Shown here piece by piece: positions 27,677-35,950 of a DNA stretch of 64,000 bases (position 1 is its first letter; each line of letters starts with the position of its first letter). The stretch is from NCBI RefSeq assembly GCF_000377505.1, contig NZ_KB898190.1, positions 124,001 through 188,000 on the forward strand, written 5' to 3'. The DNA is from Paenibacillus massiliensis 2301065 = DSM 16942 (GTDB lineage Bacteria > Bacillota > Bacilli > Paenibacillales > Paenibacillaceae). Both the position numbers and the translations under genes were made by a program. Under the pieces are notes generated by a model, which did not search any database, had not been told where the DNA came from, and was given only the letters and a program-made list of their open reading frames with translations.

Positions 27677-28765
27677 CTATAGCTCTGGTGGACTGACCTG
27701 TTGGGCAAGCTGATCTATCTCATCCTTAGACAGGACCGTCCCCACTCCCTCATCTCTTCCCATGCCCTTAGCACTCGACAAGGCTGCAGGTGAAGATGTC
27801 AACAATACCTCCAGGAAAGCCGGGTCCAACTCCAGGCTGGTGATCACGGGTAAATTCTCCTCTGGGGCGGTATGCTCTCGCACTCCAGGCTCGCCTGCAG
27901 CTGAATCAGGAGATGCACCGCGAGCTACAGGAGCGCCCCAAACGCTTGTATCCGTTATATCGTTTGTTATATTGTTCGTTATATTGTTCTCCTGCACCGT
28001 GTGTCCTGCAACAAAAGAAGCCTCAGTTGCTTCTTCCTGAACTGACGACGGACTAGCCACAACAGGATGAGACGGTACATGCTCGACAACTTCAACAGGA
28101 TGAGACGATACATGCTCGGCAGCTTCACCTGCTAAGTGCTCAGAAGTAAATCCTGAATGCTCGGCAATGAACGCTGCAGAATGGGCTCCCCATTCATCAC
28201 TGCCTGCTACCTCTCCTTCGTGCTGCAGCGCTGCTGCTGCCAGATTCGGGAGCACCGATTCCGACAGCTCTACTGGGTGCAACGGGTGTACTTGCTGAAT
28301 CAGCTGCTCAGGAGTAGGTGCTGCTGCTATAGGCTGTACTGGGGGTACTGGAGGCACCAACGGCTGCAGCATCTGCTCAGGTGGGCAAGCCTCAGCCTGC
28401 TGCGGCGCTCCAGGCCATGGCGGTAGCGCAGGAGCTATGAAGTGGTTTCTCTGCTGCTGCAATGGACTGCTCGGCTTGAGCTGCTTCACTTGCTTCGGCT
28501 TCCGTTGTCTCACTCCCCTGCTGCCTCTGGCCTGATTGCTCCTCCTAAGTCTTCTCGCTTGTCGCTTGACTCCCCCGCCGCTACCGCTATACGACGTTGG
28601 CTTTCTTTTCCGACTCTTCAAGCCTTCTGACCGGCGTCGCTTACGAGCAGAACCCCAAGTCGCGGTGCGTTCACTTTTGGTGCGTTCGCTTTTTGTACGT
28701 CTGCTTTGGGTTGGTCTGCCCACAGCGCATTTGGTCTGTCTGAGCAGCCCCATACGATAAGCCAT
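27677..28765 (-). CDS. low-complexity protein with Arg/Lys-rich N-terminus, putative spore-coat-associated
   Basis: Product of about 362 residues with no recognised fold. Residues 1-95 are dominated by Arg, Lys, Ser and Gly; the middle is Pro/Ala/Gln/Glu-rich with short repeats (VEHVPSHPV, NNITNNITND); the C-terminus VLSKDEIDQLAQQ resembles the docking peptide found at the N-terminus of FliM-type proteins. It lies 18 bp after a glycosyltransferase gene whose promoter looks SigK-like. The ATG at 28765 has AAAGGA nine bases upstream; ATG at 28774 is too close to it. A structural coat role is inferred from context and composition. Confidence 0.6.
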   Translation of the reverse strand: MAYRMGLLRQTKCAVGRPTQSRRTKSERTKSERTATWGSARKRRRSEGLKSRKRKPTSYSGSGGGVKRQARRLRRSNQARGSRGVRQRKPKQVKQLKPSSPLQQQRNHFIAPALPPWPGAPQQAEACPPEQMLQPLVPPVPPVQPIAAAPTPEQLIQQVHPLHPVELSESVLPNLAAAALQHEGEVAGSDEWGAHSAAFIAEHSGFTSEHLAGEAAEHVSSHPVEVVEHVPSHPVVASPSSVQEEATEASFVAGHTVQENNITNNITNDITDTSVWGAPVARGASPDSAAGEPGVREHTAPEENLPVITSLELDPAFLEVLLTSSPAALSSAKGMGRDEGVGTVLSKDEIDQLAQQVSPPEL

Positions 28766-28783
28766 ATGCGTCATTCCTTTCTC

Positions 28784-29995
28784 TTAGCTAGGTTGATTCG
28801 TCACTTCTTCATAGAGCTCCATCGTCTCAGTCATCATGCGTGACATGGACCAGTATTCCGTCGCCCACTCCTGGGCCTGCTTACTCATCTGAGCCCGTAG
28901 CCCCGGATTGTCCAGCAAACGCTTGAGGTGTATATATAGCGCATTGCTCTGTCCTGGAAGGCAAATGAAGCCCGTCTTGCCATGTTGCACCATCTCGGGA
29001 ATACCACCGGCTCCTGCCGTTACGACGGGAGTCCCAGCCAGCTGAGCCTCCATGACGGAGAACGGCAGATTATCCTGCAGACTCGCCAGCGCGAAGATAT
29101 CCGATTTCTTGAGCAAGGCTGGTACGTCTGCACGATCTCCCAAGAATAGGACATGCTCCTGCAGGCCGAGCCTTTGCGTCTGCTGCTGTAGCTCCTCCTT
29201 GAGTGGTCCATTTCCTAACAGCCAGCACACCCAATCTGTACGTTCTTGCTTCAAGCGAGCCAGCGCGTCAATTAAGTACTTGTGTCCTTTGACAGGCACC
29301 AATCTGGCTGGACACACGATCACCTTGGTCCCCTCTGCTGCACTTATTTCTGTCGGATGCTGCGTCCGCGCCATGAAGGCATCTACATCAATACCGTAGG
29401 GCATGACCTTTACATGACGGTTCGGAATACCGAAGTCCGATACCATCAGTTGCTGCAGCCAGCGGGAAGGTACCACTGTCGCATGACTGGAGGTAGCACC
29501 ATACAGCTCCTCAGCCGCAGCATATTTCCAAGCTAGTGTGTTCTTTCCTGTAACCTCTCCATTGTGCAGGAACTCCGTAGCAATACAGCCATGTATGGTG
29601 GCCACCAACGGCGTCTTCTTCGGCTTCACCCTCCACAGGGCTCGGGTAGAGACAATATCCTGCGTATGAATCAGATCGTAGGATTCCAGGCCGAAGGAGG
29701 CTGCCGCAATCTCGAAGCAATAGCGTTCGATATCTCGCCAACGAATCCAGTGCTCCACATGTGGCATGTGTTGCTCATAGTAAGCGCTGAGCTGACCATG
29801 TACACGTTCCTCAATAAGTGACTTCTTGAGCTTGCGACCGTTGTTCGACATGTAATAATGCGCCATATCCGGGTGATGGGCGAACACATCCACCTCATGT
29901 CCCAACTGTTCAAGCCCCTGCTTAAGCGTGTCTACGTAGGTCGACAGACCGCCGACATGGGGCAAGTAAAAATACGTACTTAGCAAAATTCTCAC
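28784..29995 (-). CDS. GT4-family glycosyltransferase
   Basis: Retaining GT-B glycosyltransferase of 403 residues: N-terminal LLSTYFYLPHVGGLSTYVDTLKQGLEQLGHEV, HTQDIVSTRALW, C-terminal VIVCPARLVPVKGHKYLIDAL and the nucleotide-sugar site E..QLAGTPVVTAGAGGIPEMV. It is cytoplasmic and would add a sugar to a glycan or protein acceptor. Start GTG at 29995 with GGGAGG upstream. A SigK-like promoter (30028-30056) suggests mother-cell expression late in sporulation. Cotranscribed with the basic protein downstream. Confidence 0.88.
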   Translation of the reverse strand: MRILLSTYFYLPHVGGLSTYVDTLKQGLEQLGHEVDVFAHHPDMAHYYMSNNGRKLKKSLIEERVHGQLSAYYEQHMPHVEHWIRWRDIERYCFEIAAASFGLESYDLIHTQDIVSTRALWRVKPKKTPLVATIHGCIATEFLHNGEVTGKNTLAWKYAAAEELYGATSSHATVVPSRWLQQLMVSDFGIPNRHVKVMPYGIDVDAFMARTQHPTEISAAEGTKVIVCPARLVPVKGHKYLIDALARLKQERTDWVCWLLGNGPLKEELQQQTQRLGLQEHVLFLGDRADVPALLKKSDIFALASLQDNLPFSVMEAQLAGTPVVTAGAGGIPEMVQHGKTGFICLPGQSNALYIHLKRLLDNPGLRAQMSKQAQEWATEYWSMSRMMTETMELYEEVTNQPS

Positions 29996-30027
29996 CTAAT
30001 CCAGCACCTCCCCAAGACATTTCACAC

Positions 30028-30056
30028 TATTCTATGTGCTGGTGTCTGTCACCGTC
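30028..30056 (-). promoter_or_regulatory. SigK-like promoter for the GT4 gene
   Basis: On the minus strand GACG, 16 bases, then CATAGAATA. The -10 element matches the Bacillus SigK consensus CATAnnnTA exactly and the AC core of the -35 is at the right distance. The predicted start would be about 30 bases before the GTG at 29995. Assignment is by pattern only. Confidence 0.5.
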
Positions 30057-30231
30057 AGGGACATCCAACCATTTTCCATGACGTCTGCCATTCATAGCGC
30101 CATTCACCATAATCTCTTGAATCCTGGAACAGGCATGGTATTCTACCATTTTTGCGCTGACGGTACTTTAATCTATACGTTTGGAAGAGCGAATGAGTAG
30201 GATATACAAGCACTGGAAAAGGAGTGAAAAC

Positions 30232-31509
30232 ATGAACAAGTCAACCTTCAACATTGCCGTAATCGGATTAGGATATGTAGGACTCCCCTTGGCTCAGCTC
30301 TTCCTCAGCAAAGGACACCACGTCTATGGAATAGATGTGGATAATAGCAAGATTCAGAAGCTGCTGCAGCATCAAAGCTATCTTTCGGATTTCTCTGCCA
30401 AAGAGATTCGATTGATGTTCGCAGACGGGCTCTTCCAGGTCAGCAGCGACTTCGCCGATGTCGCGCATGCAGATGCCATTATCATATGTGTGCCTACACC
30501 ACTGGACCGTGACAGCCAGCCTGATCTCACCTATGTCAAAAAGGCCATGGAAGCCGTGCTCCCCCACCTGCACAAGGGCCAGTTAATTGTACTGGAGAGC
30601 TCAACGTATCCGGGAACAACGGAAGAGATTTTGCAGCCCATGCTGGAGGCTAAGGGACTTGTGGTCGGTGAAGAAATCCATCTGGCTTACTCTCCCGAGC
30701 GTATCGATCCGGGGCCGCAGCAAGCTGCTCTACATGCGATTCCGAAGGTACTTGGCGGCGTGACAAGACAATGCACAGCCTTTGCACAGCAAGTCTATGA
30801 AAGTATCTTCGATCAAGTCGTCGTCGTATCATCCCCGAGAGTAGCCGAGTTCACCAAGATCCTGGAGAATTGCCAACGGCTGATTAATATTTCCTTCATT
30901 AATGAGCTGACGGTGCTCTGCGAGAAGATGAACATTAATCTCTGGGAAGCCATTGATGCAGCGAGTACCAAGCCTTATGGCTTTACCCCCTATTATCCTG
31001 GACCCGGCATTGGAGGACACTGTATTCCCGTTGATCCACTCTACCTGCTCTGGAAGGCCAAGCAATACGGCTACGATCTGACATTCATTGATCTGGCCCA
31101 TAAGGTGAACCGCTTCATGCCCAACTATGTCGTACAAAAGGTTAGCCAGTCCCTATCAGCCCGCAAGGCACTGAACAAGAGTAGTGTCCTGGTCCTCGGT
31201 ATCACCTACAAAAAGGATGTCAATGACATGCGGGAATCCACAGCCATTCCGATCATGGAGAAGCTGTCACAGCTCGGTGTCCGTATAAGCTACTCCGATC
31301 CGTATATTCCCGAGGTTACCGTAGGACGTGCGAAGCTTCAGAGTATCCCACTTACCAAAAGAAACATCCAGCAGCACGATTGTGTGCTGATTCTGTCTGA
31401 CCACTCTTCTGTCCCCTATGAGCAGCTCCCGTCCGTCTCCAATCTGATTATCGATACCCGCAATGCTACCAAGCATGTCAAGGATCGCAGCAAAATCATC
31501 CTGATCTGA
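30232..31509 (+). CDS. nucleotide-sugar dehydrogenase (UDP-glucose/UDP-GlcNAc 6-dehydrogenase family)
   Basis: NAD-dependent two-step oxidation of a UDP-sugar C6 to the uronic acid. 425 residues: Rossmann motif VIGLGYVGLPLAQLF, ICVPTPLD, LESSTYPGTTEE, the catalytic Cys in GPGIGGHCIPVDPLYLLW, and LGITYKKDVNDMRES in the C-terminal domain. Members with this GHCIPVDP context include WbpA/WecC type enzymes acting on UDP-HexNAc, so UDP-GlcNAc is as likely as UDP-glucose. ATG at 30232 with AAAAGGAG; longer upstream start has no ribosome site. First of three plus-strand genes ending at the terminator 33476-33524. Confidence 0.9.
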   Translation: MNKSTFNIAVIGLGYVGLPLAQLFLSKGHHVYGIDVDNSKIQKLLQHQSYLSDFSAKEIRLMFADGLFQVSSDFADVAHADAIIICVPTPLDRDSQPDLTYVKKAMEAVLPHLHKGQLIVLESSTYPGTTEEILQPMLEAKGLVVGEEIHLAYSPERIDPGPQQAALHAIPKVLGGVTRQCTAFAQQVYESIFDQVVVVSSPRVAEFTKILENCQRLINISFINELTVLCEKMNINLWEAIDAASTKPYGFTPYYPGPGIGGHCIPVDPLYLLWKAKQYGYDLTFIDLAHKVNRFMPNYVVQKVSQSLSARKALNKSSVLVLGITYKKDVNDMRESTAIPIMEKLSQLGVRISYSDPYIPEVTVGRAKLQSIPLTKRNIQQHDCVLILSDHSSVPYEQLPSVSNLIIDTRNATKHVKDRSKIILI

Positions 31510-31561
31510 TCATTCAAGTGATCCAGTACAGCTACAAAATCTATTAAAGGCGGTGTCAAGC

Positions 31562-32542
31562 ATGAACATTCTGGTAACCGGCGGAGCTGGCTTCATTGGC
31601 TCACATCTGGTAGAACGCTTGCTCCAGCTCGGTCATCGGGTATGGACGCTGGACGACATGTCTACAGGTCGACTGCATTTCCTTGAACAGGTATCCCACA
31701 ATCCCAATCATACCTTTATAAAAGGCTCTGTGACGGATGCAGGCGTGCTTCGCGAGCTCGTGGCCAAATGTGACGTTATCTTTCACCTGGCTGCCGTACT
31801 TGGCGTAAAGAATACAGTGGAGAATCCGCTGAAGGTGATTGAGGGGAATATAGACGGTACCCGCAATATTCTGAAGCTGGCATTCGAGCGCGGGATCAAG
31901 GTCGTATTCTCGTCCACCTCGGAGATTTATGGACGCAACACACAGCTTCCGTTCCGCGAGGATTCGGACCGTGTGCTTGGTGCACCTTCCATCAATCGTT
32001 GGTGCTATGCGACAGCAAAGGCAACAGATGAGCATCTATGCTTCGCTTATGCGCAGGAAGGACTCCCGGTCAGCATCGTCCGTTACTTTAACGCTTACGG
32101 TCCGCGGCAGACCTCCTCTCCCTATGGCGGGGTCGTATCCCGGTTCATCAAGGCTGCGCTGCTAGGTGAGCCGCTCCAGGTATACAACGATGGATCGCAG
32201 ATTCGCTGCTTCACATATATCAGCGATGCGGTCGAGGGCACCATCGCCGCTATGGAGAGGGAGGTGGACGGACTGGCATTTAACATTGGCTCTGAGAAGC
32301 CAATTACTATTGCCGATCTGGCCGAGAAGATTCGCACTATTGCAGGGTCTTCTTCCACGATTGAATACATTCCATATATCGATGCTTATGGAAGCAGCTA
32401 TGAAGACATGCCTGTGCGCGTACCTGACATCTCTCGTGCGCGCAATCTGCTACAGTACGAACCGCATATTTCGCTGGAAGAGGGGCTTCAACTGTCGATT
32501 GACTGGTTCCGCAATCAGATGAAAGCGGGTCGACTGTCATGA
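31562..32542 (+). CDS. extended SDR nucleotide-sugar epimerase/decarboxylase
   Basis: NAD-binding GGAGFIGSHLVERL, catalytic SSTSEIYG and YATAK (Tyr-x3-Lys), RYFNAYGPRQ and VYNDGSQIRCFTYISDAVEG. It belongs to the GalE/UDP-glucuronate-decarboxylase side of the family. Following a UDP-sugar dehydrogenase, it probably uses the uronic acid product (epimerisation or decarboxylation), but the reaction cannot be fixed. ATG at 31562 with AAAGGCGG; its stop overlaps the next start (ATGA). Confidence 0.85.
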   Translation: MNILVTGGAGFIGSHLVERLLQLGHRVWTLDDMSTGRLHFLEQVSHNPNHTFIKGSVTDAGVLRELVAKCDVIFHLAAVLGVKNTVENPLKVIEGNIDGTRNILKLAFERGIKVVFSSTSEIYGRNTQLPFREDSDRVLGAPSINRWCYATAKATDEHLCFAYAQEGLPVSIVRYFNAYGPRQTSSPYGGVVSRFIKAALLGEPLQVYNDGSQIRCFTYISDAVEGTIAAMEREVDGLAFNIGSEKPITIADLAEKIRTIAGSSSTIEYIPYIDAYGSSYEDMPVRVPDISRARNLLQYEPHISLEEGLQLSIDWFRNQMKAGRLS

Positions 32543-33453
32543 AGGCTGTCGTCACAGGAGGAGCGGGATTCATCGGCTCCCACCTGGTCGATGCCCTGCT
32601 CTCTGCAGGGGCAGAAGTCCACATTATAGACGATCTTTCAACAGGCAAACAGGAATACGTTTCCCCACAAGCTCACCTACACCTATGCGACATTGGTAGC
32701 CCGCAAGCACAGGAGCTGCTGCTCCGCATCCAGCCTGAGGTGCTGTTCCACCATGCCGCACAGGCAGATGTGCAATATTCCGTCAAGAATCCTGGCTACG
32801 ATGCCACAGTGAACATTGCCGGAACAGCTCATTTGCTGGAGGCTTGCAGGCTAGCTGGAGTGCGTAAGGTCATTTATCCCTCCTCTTGTGCCGTCTATGG
32901 AGAGCTGGATCAGCTCCCCATTCGGGAAGAGGATCTGGTGGAGCCTATCTCCTTCTACGGGATCTCCAAGCTCACACCAGAATCTTACCTGCGTGTCTTT
33001 CACAAGCTCTATGGCCTTGAGTATACTGTTCTGCGTTATGCGAATGTATACGGACCGAGACAGACACCCAAGGGGGAGGGTGGTGTCATCTCCATTTTTC
33101 TGGAGCGTCTGAAAAAAGGTCTGCCATTGACCGTCTATGGAGATGGACAGCAGACACGGGATTTTGTCTATGTGCAGGATGTCGTCGCGGCCAACCTGGC
33201 CGCTGTTAGGCGGGGACACCAGCACATCATTCAGATCGCCACCACGACACCTACCTCGCTGAACACACTGGTGCATGAGCTGCGTCAGCTGCATTCTCAG
33301 CCCTTCCAGGTACGCTACGAGCCTGAGAGGCCTGGTGACATCCGGCACAGCGTGCTGCATCATAGCGAGGCAGTTCGACTGCTTGGCTGGAAGCCCTGCT
33401 ATGATCTGCGCAGCGGTCTGAAGGAAGCCTATGAATATGTTATGGAAGAGTAA
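32539..33453 (+). CDS. GalE-like nucleotide-sugar 4-epimerase
   Basis: 304 residues, extended SDR: GGAGFIGSHLVDAL, HHAAQADVQYSVKNP, PSSCAVYG, catalytic YGISK, LRYANVYGPRQTPKGEGGVISIF, YGDGQQTRDFVYVQDVV. These features match UDP-glucose/UDP-GlcNAc (or their uronates) 4-epimerases. Overlaps the previous gene by 4 bp, so the three-gene set makes one activated sugar for the locus (inference: a galacto-configured uronic or amino sugar). Confidence 0.88.
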   Translation: MKAVVTGGAGFIGSHLVDALLSAGAEVHIIDDLSTGKQEYVSPQAHLHLCDIGSPQAQELLLRIQPEVLFHHAAQADVQYSVKNPGYDATVNIAGTAHLLEACRLAGVRKVIYPSSCAVYGELDQLPIREEDLVEPISFYGISKLTPESYLRVFHKLYGLEYTVLRYANVYGPRQTPKGEGGVISIFLERLKKGLPLTVYGDGQQTRDFVYVQDVVAANLAAVRRGHQHIIQIATTTPTSLNTLVHELRQLHSQPFQVRYEPERPGDIRHSVLHHSEAVRLLGWKPCYDLRSGLKEAYEYVMEE

Positions 33454-33475
33454 CAGCTTATTGAAATAATGAAAT

Positions 33476-33524
33476 AAAGGCCTCATGATCTCATGTACGG
33501 AAGTACATAGATCATGAGGCCTTT
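33476..33524 (+). terminator. bidirectional intrinsic terminator
   Basis: A perfect 16-bp stem AAAGGCCTCATGATCT/AGATCATGAGGCCTTT with a loop that itself pairs (TGTAC/GTACA). T and A tracts flank both sides, so it can serve the plus operon and shield the minus side. Confidence 0.9.
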
Positions 33525-33615
33525 CTAACTGGAGGTATCCTATATTGGAAATAGCTTATAACCACCCTAATCAGGAACAGCAATTCACGCATGAACGAGT
33601 ATTAATAGACTCATT

Positions 33616-33652
33616 ACTGAGGGACAGAGCTATAACAGCTCTGTCCCTCAGT
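33616..33652. repeat. perfect 16-bp inverted repeat without T-tract
   Basis: ACTGAGGGACAGAGCT and AGCTCTGTCCCTCAGT pair completely around ATAAC. Neither side is followed by a T-run, so it is not a standard terminator. Its purpose is unclear. Confidence 0.8.
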
Positions 33653-33751
33653 TACTTCTATGAACGGTCGATTTCGATCTCCAGAAATCTGCAAAACATC
33701 TATTCTGTACACTAAGTTGTTGTCCCCATCTAATTTCCTCTGTCGCCAAGT

Positions 33752-33790
33752 GATCTATAATCGTGTTCTATAATCATGTTCTATAATCCT
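33752..33790. repeat. three tandem copies of a 13-bp unit
   Basis: The unit TCTATAATCRTGT occurs nearly three times (TGATCTATAATCGTG, TTCTATAATCATG, TTCTATAATCCTT) just after the stop region of the GT2 gene. No gene lies in 33454-33795. Confidence 0.7.
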
Positions 33791-33795
33791 TGTAG

Positions 33796-34590
33796 TCACG
33801 TCTTGTGTCCTGTGGGAACAAGTCGGACCGACTGCCACAGCTCCGGTGGTCCGACCAGTTCACAGCGATAGTGACCACCCCAGCGCTGCAGGGCCTTCTC
33901 TGTATAAAAACGTCTCAGCTTGTTGTAGACGGCAGCATTTCGATCATGACTAAGGTTCGATTGATGGTACCGGAAATGGTACAGATCACGGTTCACGTAG
34001 GCAAATCTGTAATGATCCAGCAATCGCAGCAGCATGCGCCGATCCTCCATTTTCCGGCCACCGGTAAGCCTGTCGATCTCCCAGCCTCCGACACGTCTGA
34101 CACTAGAGGTCCGGTAGAAGCGAGGCTGCACCATGGGATCATATACGGCAAAGTCATACCTGCTTGCGAAGCTTCGCTGCTTCACGGTCTTGTGATAGTG
34201 CAGCTGTCCCCCATACTCATGCCAATGTACAGTATTCCCGTAAGCAAGTGCTGTAGTCGCTGGCTGTCTGGTCATCGCATTGTACAGCACCTGTACAGCA
34301 TCCCGCTCGATCCAGTCATCGCCGTCCACCTGAATGAAGTATTCGGTCCTGATATGCTTGAGCGCCTCATTCAGTACATGACAGATCCCTTGATTAACTT
34401 TGCGTACGATCATTCGGGTACGGGCTGGGTCTGCATGTCGTCTGGCAATCGCAACAGTCTGGTCTGTCGAGGCATCATCAATGATCAGCAGCTGCCAGTT
34501 CCGATAGGTCTGAGCATGAATGGACTCCAGGGTGCGTTGGATGTAGGCTGCCTTGTTATAGGTAGGGACGACAATCGTCACCTGACTCAT
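33796..34590 (-). CDS. GT2-family glycosyltransferase
   Basis: GT-A inverting glycosyltransferase of 264 residues: VTIVVPTYNKAAYIQRTLESI, IIDDASTDQT, IQVDGDDWIE (DxD-type metal site), KMEDRRMLLRLLDHY. It lacks membrane helices. It shares the C-terminal layout (EDRRMLLRLL..HYRF..RDLYHFRYH) with the upstream GT2 (EDKRVLLRLIEQYHF..DKLLYNHRRH), so they are tandem paralogues. AAGGAG lies eleven bases before the ATG at 34590. Co-transcribed with the upstream GT2 (15-bp gap). Confidence 0.88.
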   Translation of the reverse strand: MSQVTIVVPTYNKAAYIQRTLESIHAQTYRNWQLLIIDDASTDQTVAIARRHADPARTRMIVRKVNQGICHVLNEALKHIRTEYFIQVDGDDWIERDAVQVLYNAMTRQPATTALAYGNTVHWHEYGGQLHYHKTVKQRSFASRYDFAVYDPMVQPRFYRTSSVRRVGGWEIDRLTGGRKMEDRRMLLRLLDHYRFAYVNRDLYHFRYHQSNLSHDRNAAVYNKLRRFYTEKALQRWGGHYRCELVGPPELWQSVRLVPTGHKT

Positions 34591-34605
34591 GCATGCTCAC
34601 ACTCC

Positions 34606-35760
34606 TTAGGTGCCGGGGCCCGTCCCCGGTCCTGTTCCAGGTCCTGTGTTGGGTCCAGTCCCCAAGCCCATGCCAGGAGCAGAACCCAGTCCCTTCCCTT
34701 CCGTAATCTTCAAGCCTGTGTACGCTGCTGCTGGAGGGGTAGAGGAGGTAGAAGATATGGGTGGCGTTGGCGGCAATAATGGCGCTTTTGGTGGTGCTGG
34801 TGCCTTTGGTATCGGTGGTGGAGTGGCTACCTTTGGTGCCGCTGTTACAGCAGGCTTAGCCGTACTGGCAGGGGCTATTGAAGGCGTCGGCGGCGAAGTC
34901 GGGATGTCTGGCGGTGCCTGGAGTGGCTGAGGTACAAGCCCCGGCTTGAGTGGTGGGGACAATCCTTTGGCCGTCTTCAGTGGAATGAGACGATCCAGTC
35001 GCTTCCAGCCGACCCCGAAGGTCAGAATGACCGGCTTGTATTCATTTCCCCAGCGGCTTAGCGCATTGTGAATCGTCCATTCTGCCATCTCGGCATACAC
35101 ACGAACATTATTGGTCTGATTCGTGTCATGACGACGGTGGTTATAGAGCAGCTTATCAATCCAATGGAAATGATATTGCTCAATCAGACGGAGCAATACA
35201 CGCTTATCCTCCAGATATCTGCCGCCATATTTGTCATCAATGGGCCAGCCCCCGATCGAGCGCAGTGCGGATACCCGATAGCATCGCGGCCATACCGACG
35301 AATTAGCGAGCAGGAAGGCATACTTGTCTTTGTAGTGGCGACCCTTGTAGACCTCGGTCATCAGACGATTGCCATAAGCGTCCTCATGGACAATATGAAT
35401 GTTGCCTGAGATGACGGCTACCTTCTCCGGAAGCTTGGCTGCCTCCTTTACCATAACCTCCAGCGTATACGGGAAGAACCAATCATCCGCATCCAGTTGA
35501 ATGACAAGCGGGGTCTTTACCTGGGACAATCCCTTGTTCATTGCCTTTGATTGTCCAACATTCCGTACAGTCTTTAGCAACATAACCCGCGGATCCTGCA
35601 AATATCTTTTCAATCCAGGCGAGTAAGGCTGTGTTGACCCGTCATCCACGAGAATAAGCTTCCACTGGCTGTAGGTCTGTCTAAATACACTTTCGATAGC
35701 TTCCAGCAGAAAGGGTCCTGGATTATAGAACGGGATGAGCACTGTAATCTGTTCGTTCAA
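34606..35760 (-). CDS. GT2-family glycosyltransferase with Pro/Gly/Thr-rich C-terminal tail
   Basis: Residues about 1-255 form a GT2 domain (ITVLIPFYNPGPFLLEAIESVFRQ, LVDDGST, IQLDADDWFF, YLEDKRVLLRLI). The last 120 residues are low complexity: Pro/Ala/Ser-rich, then near-perfect repeats of GTGPGTGP to the end. Such Gly-Pro-Thr runs resemble the collagen-like, O-glycosylated stalks of exosporial proteins of the BclA type (known family; comparison is mine). The tail lies in nt 34609-34968. Start taken as TTG at 35760, nine bases after AAGGAGGG; the TTG at 35781 overlaps that ribosome site. Confidence 0.85.
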   Translation of the reverse strand: MNEQITVLIPFYNPGPFLLEAIESVFRQTYSQWKLILVDDGSTQPYSPGLKRYLQDPRVMLLKTVRNVGQSKAMNKGLSQVKTPLVIQLDADDWFFPYTLEVMVKEAAKLPEKVAVISGNIHIVHEDAYGNRLMTEVYKGRHYKDKYAFLLANSSVWPRCYRVSALRSIGGWPIDDKYGGRYLEDKRVLLRLIEQYHFHWIDKLLYNHRRHDTNQTNNVRVYAEMAEWTIHNALSRWGNEYKPVILTFGVGWKRLDRLIPLKTAKGLSPPLKPGLVPQPLQAPPDIPTSPPTPSIAPASTAKPAVTAAPKVATPPPIPKAPAPPKAPLLPPTPPISSTSSTPPAAAYTGLKITEGKGLGSAPGMGLGTGPNTGPGTGPGTGPGT

Positions 35761-35912
35761 ACCTGTAACACCCTCCTTCAAGGTTCCTGCAAAGCTGTCC
35801 GGTGCAAGGAAGCTGCTACCAGAGCTCTATTTAATATATTCATAGCAGCAAGAAAGGATATGGTCAGCGGAACAAGCCATGCACAGAATCCGCATGTACC
35901 CTGATCGGAACC

Positions 35913-35950
35913 AAAAAGAAGCATGTTCTCTAGATAAGAGAATCATGCTT
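35913..35950 (-). terminator. intrinsic terminator of the LysR gene
   Basis: Stem AAGCATG-TTCTCT/AGAGAA-CATGCTT (one bulged base) with loop TATCT, overlapping the LysR stop codon and followed on the minus strand by CTTTTTGG. Confidence 0.75.

Noticed and set aside
34610..34930. Plus-strand frame reading MPGPVPGPVPGP...
   Set aside because: It is the reverse-strand reading of the GC-rich tail repeat of the GT2 gene; the minus-strand frame carries a clear enzyme domain and ribosome site.
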